Source of the DNA: Hydractinia symbiolongicarpus
Taxonomy: Eukaryota > Cnidaria > Hydrozoa > Anthoathecata > Hydractiniidae
Assembly (NCBI RefSeq): GCF_029227915.1
Contig: NC_079877.1
Location: forward strand, 28,917,851-28,981,850
Reading direction: 5' to 3'
DNA length: 64,000 nucleotides
The notes under the pieces are model-generated. The model saw only the letters and a program-made list of their open reading frames with translations. It had not been told where the DNA came from and ran no database searches. A program made the translations under genes and the position numbers. Positions 46,001-58,000 of the stretch are shown here, in pieces. Each line of letters starts with the position of its first letter. The stretch's first letter is position 1.

Positions 46001-49000
46001 GATATTCAATGCTCTGGACACATTTGCGTCATCAATCAAGATTAATCCAGTGTTCTAAAAATTCAGATTAATTTGATGATATAAACAATGAAAATTCTTT
46101 TAGTAAGAAATAGAAAAAAAAAGTCAATTTTTTTTAACGTTTTATTTAAGTTGGTAGAGACCTTATGTTTAAATATAAATTTTCGTTTGTGTTCCCATTT
46201 AATAGGAAGAGCAACAGCTGTGTAAAAAGCTTATCTATGTGCCAATCTTTCTAATGTTCATTCTCTGTAATCTACCATGTAGATTGCATACGTTTTTTTA
46301 CCTACAGGTTCGGTTATAAATACTTACACCTTGTGCAAAGAAGCCTATAGTTTTTACTAGGGATGAACTGTCATCCGTGAAAAGGGATAAAAAATGTGTT
46401 TTTTTCTTACGTCTCTTACTATATTACCTGTCATCTCAACATTTTATCAGAAATGAAATGAAATTAGCTTTGTATTTCACATATACTCTACAAAGAAATA
46501 GGACAATGTAGCGGGACATTTTTGAGCTATTTGGGAGGATTAAAAAATGTTCTTCTCGCCTAATTTTACAATCGCATCTTAGCTTATAGAACCCAGCCCT
46601 TTTATTACCGAAATTTGTTTTTTTTGCGCAAATACTATACTACATATTTTTTCACTCCCTGTCAGGCTAATTGAATTACTGTGTATGGTGTAAGACTTGT
46701 TAAAAAAAATAAACTTTCACAATATCCTTCACAAGTGCACAATGTTTACTTGATTTGAATGGGAAAGTATTTGAATTCCTAGCCAGTAACTGTAACTTTC
46801 CCTTTCTTTTGTTTTTATATTTTTTCCAAATTATATAATCTAACAAACCTAAAACCAGTAAATGTAAATGTGTCAATTTTTTGTTTAAACTTATCGTTTT
46901 GATGTTATGAATATATTTCACTTTTTGTATTTTTTTTATAGAGAACATGCTTGCAATAACCAATCAATTATTGCTGATTCATTTTTGGGTCAATTTCAAA
47001 GCGTGGTAGGTTTATCATCTTGCTCAAAACTGTTACGCCTTAGACTATAGCTTTTTTTAGAAAAACAAAATGTTTTTTTCAGATTTTTTCTTTCTTCATT
47101 GAGTGCAATTTCAGACCACTTTCGAATAGAAAATTAAATGTTCTTCTTTATTGATACCTCAAATTAGGTGGTCACAAGCTATGATTAATTGCATCTCGGT
47201 ATTTAGACCCTTTTGCGACACCAATAGGCCTCTTTCAAGCTCTTAGGGCTAAAGAAATTGGAATTATTGCTGTATCTTGAGGATTTTCATCAGGACATAA
47301 TTTTTTTGTAATCGAAGTTATAATTGCTTAATTAAAATTTGTTTCGGTCTATTTTGTCACTTTTTTTGTTTTTAAAAAATTTAGACTACTTTCACCTTTT
47401 CCAAAGAACTTATCTAATTTCAAAAGAATTTTCAGTAATTTCAATAATTTATCTACTGAATTTGTTGTTTGCAAATTAGACTTTAAAATTATGTTTGAAT
47501 AAATTTAGATTTCGTGTGAAAAATGTGCATTTGTTTCGACCACATATGAACCATTTATGATCTTATCCTTACCAATACCACATGCAATGGAGAAACAAAT
47601 AGGTCAGATTATTACAATTTTTTCGTAATCCATACTATGGAAATATTTGAATTACACGTGTTTACATTCTGCAGTGTTTTTATGTATCAAACACTGAACA
47701 GTATGAAAGTATTGGCATGTCATATAATTATTTTTTTATTTAGTGGTTACGTGGGTTCCAGCTTCAAGTTTCGGCACGTTACCTGGTATGGTTTTAACAA
47801 CTAGGTAAGCTACATTTGTGATTTGTGTGATAGGAGTTGTTCAACATCTTTTAACCCTATTTCTACTAGACTTTTTTGGGCTGTTTAAGTATAAGGGTGA
47901 GGAAAGGATTTTGCCCCCTCCATTATTTTAAAAAATAAATAATGCTATAACTTTGAACTTGGCAGGTAAGCAATTGACCGTAAAATATATAAAAAAACTC
48001 TTCAATAGTATGAAATAGTATGAAATAAATTGACGATGTTATTGATGTTTAGATATCTTGTAACGGTCAACAAAAATGGATGCATGGCTGACGTCAAGAA
48101 AGAATTGATAACCTTGGTGAAGACTGAAGATGAGTTTTTAAATGTAAATAATATTTTATTTGCTGAAGTTTCAAAGTCAGCTGCTGTCAAAATACTGGTA
48201 AGTTTAGATTGAATTAAAATCACAAAAACATTAGGGGGGGGTTGTAGGACGCAAATATAAGTTTGAATATACAAAAAGTTATTTTTGTGATAAATGAAAT
48301 CTTGGAAACTAGGGCAGTTTTTGCTATTACAAATGTTTTTTGATTGACCAACTTTTCAGTATTTTCAACGTTCCAAAAACATGTCTTGTATTTTTATAAA
48401 CCTGTGTTGGCAGCACTTTTTGTTAAAAATAAAAAGGAATATCTCAGTGCAATTTGTTAATCATACATAGGAAAGCCATGGAAGTTCTTTTCTGTTTCCA
48501 TATTTCTCTCTGTTGACCCAACTATTAAAGCTGTTTAATCAACAACATACACTATTTTAGAATTAGCACAGTGGTATTTAATTTTCCTGCAACTGGAGCT
48601 CTCGTTCTCGGTAACAAAGCCTACAAAAAGTGCTAAAATGTAGTGGCTCTTTTAAGAGATTTACAGTTTACCTTGAAATGTTTTTGCTTATTTTTTTATA
48701 TCAACATTGTATTCGGGGCTTGTTTTGTAGCAAAATTATATATGAAGTTTTTTATAACTATATAAACATGACAGGTCTAGGGGTTTAGGATTTAATACTG
48801 GGCCCAAATGTAAAAAGAACGTGCTTAGATAGGTGATAAATCTCTTAAAAGAGCCTTTCCTTTTTAGTACCTTTTTGTATGCTTTGTTCCTGAAAATGGA
48901 GGGTTCAAAGTCCACCACTTGCAGGAAAATTAAATATGGTTGGACTAATTCTAAAAAGGCATTTTGAAGGTGGTCATGTAAAACTAAGAAATAAGGAGTA

Positions 49001-52000
49001 ATGTTCTTAGCATGCAACCATCTTCAGTGTAACTACTTTCAATTTTAAATTATCCTTACTTTTTATCTTCTTCTTATGTAGGATGACCGCACCCAGCTTA
49101 GTTATTTAAGTAAAACAAAAGATATCTACGCCTTAGAAGTGTTTACAACAAAAGAACTGGACACCCTGCCCAATGCAGATTCTGATGAAAAATGTGGTGC
49201 CGTCAGCGCTGAGTCAGCAATAAACAGTGCAAGCTCATGGCATTCGTGCAGCATATGTTTTGATGAGATATATGATGACGAAATGAAGGTCCATGTGACG
49301 TGTGGTGGAATGATGTGTGGGTCTTGTTTGCAACACATGGGCGCAAATTTCAGCTGTCCAGTAAGTTAAACTCTTTCTTTTACAATGTTTCATTGCAGCA
49401 CAATCTCTTCACATTGTCTAAGTTGCGAAGTCATATTTTAATACCCTAAAAATAAACATCAACATGATTCTGTTCATACTGAGCAATATATAGAAAGTTT
49501 TCTAGGAGACCAGGATTTGTAAAAACGTTTCATAACAATTTTTTGCATCTATCAGTCAAGCAGGCTTGTCTTTCCTTTCAATCAGTGTTTACTGATGATG
49601 TACTTTTGGAAAGTTCTGCAATGTTGTGTCTTCCTAACTAGATGTCCCAGCCCAAATAAATAAATACTTGGAGTGCAAAAGAGATACAATTGGTGGCAGA
49701 CGTGAATAATTTTAAGACCCTAAGAGTTTATTCAGTATTCCATTTTTATTCTTGCTACAGTTTCTCTAATGATGTCATATATTTTTCAACACTTTATAGA
49801 TATGCAGTAAATATATATCACAGGAAGATTATACGCCATTGATTGAACCCACTGATTTAACAAAAAAGTAAGGAAAACTATTTGTACATATCCATAGTGA
49901 AACCTAGTCTATAGTTACATGCAGACAAGATTAAACTCATGGTAGCAAGAAATTTCATACCTGTGTTGGTTGAAGATGTAAATCGTGTGTATAGTGTTTA
50001 GACAACTTGAGATTTCATGCAGCGTGAAGATAACAGATTTTTGCATGTATTCCCGATATTATTATTTTCGTGTTGGCATATCATTTTGAAAGTTCGGGGT
50101 TTGTCGTAGTATGTAATAAATGATATTTTGTGCAACATTGTAACTTTGGTTTGGTTTTCATACTAATTAATTCCATACCAGTACATGTAACCGGACTCTT
50201 AGTTCATACCAGTATTGAATTTCATGCCAGCATGAGTTTCCTGCCGTCTATGTGTAACCATACTATTAGTTCTTGTGTTTGTAATTATTGATCATACCAT
50301 GTCGTAATGTTTCCCTCAAAAAATTTGCTAGTTTAAATGACAAAGAGCTAAGTCATGCCCTGAGGAAGAGTGTTTTATTGCAAAACGCTCTTGATATAAA
50401 AAGAAATAGCATCTGAACAAAAAGATCCATCTTAAATATGATAGTGATATCAAAATTTTGATTTCTTTGTCACTATAAAAATTGCTATTTTTGGCCAAAA
50501 TTGGTAATATTTCATATCTTCACACACTACTGTTTCCTTACTGCAGCCTTTCTAATTCAAATTTATTTGTGTCGCCAAAGAATGGCTGACGTTTTATGTT
50601 TTTTGCAGACCTGCTTCCATGACATGTGTAAATGTCAATGATAGCAATTGTCAGATGTTGCACTGCCAATGCTTCTGTTCTTACATGCAATACCCACTTT
50701 TGATGTGACTACGTACATTACCCACTTTTGGTGTGGCTACGTACAGTACCCACTTTTGATGTGACTACGTACAGTACCCACTTTTGGAGTGGCTACGTAC
50801 AGTACCCACTTTTGATGTGGCTACGTACAGTACCCACTTTTGATGTGGCTACGTACAGTACCCACTTTTGATGTGACTACGTACAGTACCCACTGTTGAT
50901 CTATCTACATACAGTACCCACTGTTGATCTGGCAACGTACAGTACCAACTTTTGATGTGGCTACGTACATTACCCACTTTTAACGTATCTACGTACATTA
51001 CCCACTGTTGATCTATCTACATACAGTACCCACTGTTGACGTATCTACATACAGTACCCACTGTTGATGTATGTACGTACAGTACCCACTTTTTGTGTGG
51101 CTACGTACATTACCCACTGTTGATGTGACTACATACAGTACCCACTGTTGGCGTATCTACGTACAGTACCCACTTTTGATGTGACTACATACAGTACCCA
51201 CTGTTGACGTATCTACGTACAGTACCCACTTTTGATGTGACTACGTACGTGCCCACTTTTGATGTGACTACGTACAGTACCCACTGTTGATCTATCTACA
51301 TACAGTACCCACTGTTGATCTGGCAACGTACAGTACCCACTTTTGATGTGGCTACGTACATTACCCACTTTTGACGTATCTACGTACATTACCCACTGTT
51401 GATCTATCTACATACAGTACCCACTGTTGACGTATCTACATACAGTACCCACTGTTGATGTATGTACGTACAGTACCCACTTTTTGTGTGGCTACGTACA
51501 TTACCCACTGTTGATGTGACTACATACAGTACCCACTGTTGACGTATCTACATACAGTACCCACTTTTCCTGTTGCTACGTACAGTACCCACTTTTGGTG
51601 TGGCTACGCGCAGTACCAACTGTTGATCTATCTACATACAGTACCCACTGTTGATGTGGCTACGTACAGTACCCACTTTTGATGTGACTACGTACGTACC
51701 CACTGTTGATGTGGCTACATACAGTACCCACTGTTGACGTATCTACGTACATTACCTACTTTTAATGTGGCTACGAACAGTACCCACTGTTGACGTATCT
51801 ACGTACAGTACCCACTGTTGATGTATCTACATACAGTACCCACTTTTGGTGTGATTACGTACAGTACCCACTGTTGATGTATCTACGTACAGTACCCACT
51901 GTTGATGTATCTACGTACAGTACCCACTTATATAGTCTTACTATATAATCCTTATTGAACTCTTAAAATAACGGTCTTAAAGTGAAATTTTACTCAATAA

Positions 52001-55000
52001 TTTTCATGCGACGAAAATTGATCAGGATTTTGCATGCATCGCATTTAGTACAATTTATTTTATAGTTTAATACATTCCAAACAAATGAAAAAGAAAGAAA
52101 TTAATTTTCACCAATTGACAATGTTTTGAACAAACTGACAAATTAGACTTCTATTTAAATCAACTTTTAAATTCTTTTAGTAAAGACACTATCAATACCA
52201 CTGAAGACGCTGAAGCTATGCCATCTGAAGTATCCGCAGTAAACAGTGCCAGTGCATGGCGTTCATGCAGTATATGTTTGGAAGAAACCTTTGATGAAGA
52301 GATCAGAATACACACAATTTGTGGAGGAAGCTTGTGTGTTAGCTGTTTAGGAAAAACAGCTGAGTATCATTACTTTCAAAAGTTTCCTTGTCCTGTGAGT
52401 AAAATACTGATTTGCAATCTTTCTGATTTGTATTTGTATTCCAGATAACTTGTATCTATAAGAGATTAATAGAGATCTTAGTTAACGAATATTCGGTTTA
52501 TCACATGATAACTTAAGATTATTGCGAAAAAAGTATGCAGTAGGTCCAGTTATAGCAAGTTTCTTGTTATCGTTGAGATTGTGGGATTAGATAATGGCGA
52601 TAAATTTCTAGCAGAAAACACAGAACGATACTAAAGCATCTTGTAGCAACAAAATTTGTCAAAGAAAATAAGAGATTATTTAGCTATGGAATGGAAATGA
52701 TAAAGGACGTAATATATGCATAATACAATGTATTAAATAGGAATTTTGGCAGAAGTTTTAGTGCAAACGATAAAGTATGAGTTGATGTTCCGAATGGATT
52801 AATTTTAATGTAAAAAAATAAATTTACAAACAAAAGTTGTTTTTTTAGATTTGTTCAAAGTACATATCTCCAGAAGAATTTCAGTGTTTGGTGACACCCA
52901 GTTCTGTTGGCACCTCGATCAAACGTTTAAGGTGAGGTGTAAATATGAACCCCATGCTTTATACAAGAAATACCGTCTGTTTGTTTACTTTTACGAATTG
53001 AGTCCAATGTTGTTGTTTATGTGGGCTACTGCTCATACTATATAACACATGTAAAAACTGAAATTCAGTGTAGTTATGTTGTAAACATCTGCAAAAGTTG
53101 AATGTATTTGCATTTTTTCATGTAAGCACAAACTTTTGCGAATACTAATAGTGAAGCAAATATTTTTCGATAAAATCATTTAAAAACTTATATACACGCT
53201 GATTAGGTTCAAAGTTATATACAATCGCGTCCCTAAAGCTTCTTTGTGTGTTCGCGCGAAAGAAGTAGCTTTTGTGTTGGCCGGTTGAAGTTTAAAATTG
53301 TTTGGCTCCGTAAAATCACGAGCTGATGGGTGGGTTGGTTTAATGATTGTTGTTTATATGATTATGTATCGCGGATGGTTATGTGCGTGTTGTGTTTGTT
53401 TTAAAAGTTTAAGATGTATAAAGATGTATAAACAGCTTTTTCTCTCAACTTTTGTCTCAAACAGCTTTCACATCTTGCACAAGCCTATCACAAGACTCAT
53501 CATAATACACTCAAAAGTCTACCGATTAACCTCACAAAAATTTTGTGGCTTCTTAGGTAGCTAAATTACTTTCACTTTTAAACTTTATATAAAATTGAGA
53601 GCTGAACACCAAAGTAATAAGTTTGTGACCTAGATTTTCTACGTTGTGGTGTAATGTGTTGATGATACTAATATTCAAAAATACGAAACGAAAGTTTCCA
53701 TGGTAAATGTATGTAGTGAAATAAAATATGATAAAGGATTTAGAAGCGAAATCAATTAGATATAACCAGTAGACAAAACTTTAAGCTATTCCTTTTCGCC
53801 ATATGTTAACGTCTTTGCTCGTTTACCTTCAAACGTCTTATGGTAAAATCTGGACAGGCAAGGCAATCAGCTCTTTAAAAAATACCTACTATAGGTGGGT
53901 ATTTGACCGGCCAGTACCAGAGCTACTTCTTTCGTGCGGTAGCTACATATCAGAAAGTGAAACACATAAACCTTCGTGAAAAGACTGGTTGTGTTCCTAA
54001 AGTACCTAAGTTTCAAGATTTTTCTAATTTTTAGGCAGTCCTTTTATATTGGTGTGTACAGTTCATGGCTTTTATCACTTTGAATTATTTTGTAGGCAGG
54101 TTTTGGTACCTATTATGTTCCGCCACGACAATTTAAATGATAACAGCACAACTCGGAAGGTTGTTTTTGTTTTTGTTTTTTTTTTGTTTAAACTGAAAGG
54201 TTGTTTAGATTATATGCCCTAATTTTTATTTTTTCTGGGGGGGGAGGGGGCGGGGCCGAGGTGTAGCTGCAGAAACCTAACACCCCATCTGTTTATTTTC
54301 AATAACTTGCTCTAGATGATGTTTTGAGAAGATGTGGAAAGTTTTAAGTTCTCTTCCTTGACATAATGAAGCCAAGTTAAATAACTATAAATTGAGAAAA
54401 TAAAAAAATCTGTTGACGCCATCATTAATTTTTGATGTCAAATCACTTCTATTCTGATCGGTTCAATATTTGTTTTTCCGGAATTTTATGGAGATAGCAA
54501 CATTGTCTCCCTTTAAAAAGGAGGCCTAAAATACTCCTCTAAAATAGAGTTAAAACAGACACGTTTTGCATACCGCAATTCATAAGTGAGATCTGCCCAA
54601 CTTTCAATAAGCCTTTTTCACCCCGGTTGCATTCTCCTTTTTTTTACAGTAACCTTTAACCATGGACGAAGAGAGGCAGGGATAAGGGGGATATATGCTC
54701 ATAGTGTCGCTTAATTATCTTTTAAGAGAAAATAAAATAATTTGTACAAATTAACACAATGACCAACACCTATTAACCGAGAAATAAGATAATTCTTACT
54801 CTATCATAACCTTTTTCTTATATTCTAGTTTCTGCTTTTCGGTCATCCAGTTGTCGCCTCTCTTCTTTCTGAAGTGAAAGCATTAAAAGTGTTTGAACTG
54901 GTTAATCAAGTCCTGAGCCCTTTGTCTCAATTAACCCTGAAGTTTGATGTCGTAATAACGGATGGATCTGTGAGTTCGGTTTTTAGCATTATTTTTTTTT

Positions 55001-58000
55001 TAATAGAACAGACAATTTTGAACATGTATTTCGTTTTTTAGGGTCTCTCCTGTGGTCGATGCGAGATGTTTAGTTCCTGCAAAGGATGCTCTGTCACTGA
55101 GCATGAAACCTTGATGTTAAAACCCGGCGTTTGTTTGGCTGTGCATTTCCATGACAACATTGAAACTGTTGTTACAATGGTAACTATATTTTTCATTTCA
55201 AAACACTTTTTTGGGCTGTAAAACTTTAACAGAACCTAAGACTAAAAGTTGAAGCAACAAATAACAGGTAACCAAGCTAAGTCTTAGAAGAAAGATGTTA
55301 CTTACTGAAGTTACGTTTCTTACCGTCAACAGTTGGCGGAAATACTAACAAGCCATAACTCGTTACCAGTCAAGTGTGAGATGTCAAAATGAAAGTCCAC
55401 ATTAAGGAGAATTGTATTAGGTTAACGGCTGTTTAAAAAATTACTGTCTTTGTAATCACAAACAGGCTTCGTTTTTGCGTCAACGCTGAACTCGAAGTTC
55501 ATGCTGCTTCCCTTACATACATTAAGGGAAGAAATTTTTGCGAATGAGCGGTACCTAAATAAAACCTTTTACGGAATATATTTTCGCTGATGATGTCGAG
55601 TATTCAGTAATTTATATAGAAGCACTACTGTTAGGGTCGTTTTTCGGTCGTCTGCGCCAACGCACGTATTTATTTAACGCATATATTTTCTCCATGGAGG
55701 GTTATTACTTTCTTTGTATAGATGGATCACTGTAAAGACGATAAAACAATGAGCATGAAGAGGGAGAGTGATGTAGTTTCATTAGACGAATGTTTGAAAG
55801 CGTTTGGGGAGGTGTAGGTGATCTTTTTTTATTTAATACCTTTTTCTGAATTTGATTTTTAAATTATGTTCAAAATCACGTAAATTTTTTCAGCCTAATT
55901 ATTCGTTCCACAAGTACTTTTTTTGTGACACTTTTACTACGCAGTTTTTTTTACTTGGACTACCGAACTCCGTTTCAAAACGAGACTTTGCAGATTTTGG
56001 AATTTTATTCACTTTTTTATAAAACAGTCTCGCGGTAAATCAATGGAATTAAATTCTAAAAAATTCTATTAATGAGTTTTTAAGTTTTTAAATGTTCTTT
56101 TCAACAACAAATCTGCGACAGCTGTAGTCACCACGGACTTCTAATTGTTCACCGCGATGGGGATCTGCTGTGGCCTAAACTTAACTTCAAAACGATTATT
56201 TTTGTAACTGCTCTGATCACTTCTTTTAACAATACCTTATTTGTGTTGTCGCCGTAGAAACACTGTTGTTAAGTTACGCAATTAATAAGTGACGCGTATG
56301 ATTTCTATTTAGTCACACTTCGAGCCCAGTTTTTTTCGCTGCCGTGGAGGGTACTTCGGTGTGTCGGGATCGGCTTAGAATAAAAATATGATGGAAGTAC
56401 TATAGAGGGCGTACTATAAAATCTGAACACGAATATAACAAGGAAAAATGTCAAGTTGGATTGAAAAAAATATTTGGAGAACTTTTGAAGTTTCCTTATT
56501 CGTAACTTGAATTTTTAGAGAAATCATTGCCTTCAGAAAGTAATTAGGAGAAGTCTGGGTGGGTGAGTTAAAGGGTGGTTTAATTAATGTGGAAAGGGTG
56601 GCAGGACACTGCTACAAGAACATGTTCCCAACTCCACAAGTGTTGTATAGTCCTATCTTGTTTCAGCGAGCTACTCACAGAAGACAACCCGTGGTTTTGT
56701 CCCCAATGCCAAGCCAATCAGATTTCAACTAAAAGTATAACAGTAACAAGATGGCCAGAGGTTTTAATAGTACATTTAAAAAGGTAAATTTCAATATTTG
56801 GAATGTTTTTAATATTTTTTTTTAAGTATTAAAAAACCACAGTTCTTCTTGAAACGTGTGCTTTATGCAACCATCGCACGAATGTGTTCAAAGCTTTTCT
56901 TGAATGTACCAAACAAGCTTATTTAAGTGGAACTTTGTATACTCCTATTAAGAAAGTGATGGGTTTTTGTATATTGTCTATATTTTCAGTAAAAGGTAAC
57001 CCGACTTGACGAGCTGTACCTCTTTTGTACGTAATATAAACCAACCCTAAGTGAAGCAGTGATTATAATGCTTTAAAATTTTATTGACCTGTTTTTACTT
57101 ACGATAGATTTTACTTTGAAGGCAGTACTGGATGTAAGATAACATGTCCGGTGGATTATCCATTAAATGAATTGAACGTGGATGTGTTATCGTGTGTTGA
57201 TAATAACTTCGAATCAATGAAATCGTCACAAGTTAATTATGACTTATATGCTGTAATTTGTCACACCGGAAGTGAGTTGTTAACGTACTTGTTACACGTA
57301 ATAAGAAACCCGCTTATAACAAACTAGATGCTGGAGCATCAAAATGATTAAGAAACTTTCGGTGCTGAACTTTTTTAGTTTCAGAAATTTTTATATAACT
57401 TACTAAAATACTTTTTTAGTTTCAAAATTTTTATATAAGTTACTAAAATACTTTTTTAGTTTCAAAATTTTTTATATAACTTACTAAAATACCTTTTTAG
57501 TTTCAAACATTTTTATATAACTTGCTAAAATACTTTTTTAGTTTCAAAAATTTTTATATAACTTACTAAAATACTTTTTTAGTTTCAAAATTTTTTATAT
57601 AACTTACTAAAATACTTTTTTAGTTTCAAAAATTTTTATATAACTTACTAAAATACTTTTTTAGTTTCAAAATTTTTTATATAACTTACTAAAATACCTT
57701 TTTAGTTTCAAAAATTTTTATATAACTTACTAAAATACTTTTTTAGTTTTAAAATTTTTTATATAACTTACTAAAATACTTTTTTAGTTTCAAAAATTTT
57801 TATATAACTTACTAAAATACCTTTTTAGTTTCAAAAATTTTTATATAACTTACTAAAATACTTTTTTAGTTTCAAACATTTTTTATATAACTTACTAAAA
57901 TACTTTTTTAGTTTCAAACATTTTTATATAACTTACTAAAATACTTTTTTAGTTTCAAACATTTTTATATAACTTACTAAAATACTTTTTTAGTTTCAAA

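Noticed and set aside
50691-51929. CRISPR-like array (regular ~27-bp repeats)
   Set aside because: Repeats are contiguous without unique spacers and lie in an animal intron; this is a minisatellite. The same applies to 57368-58150.
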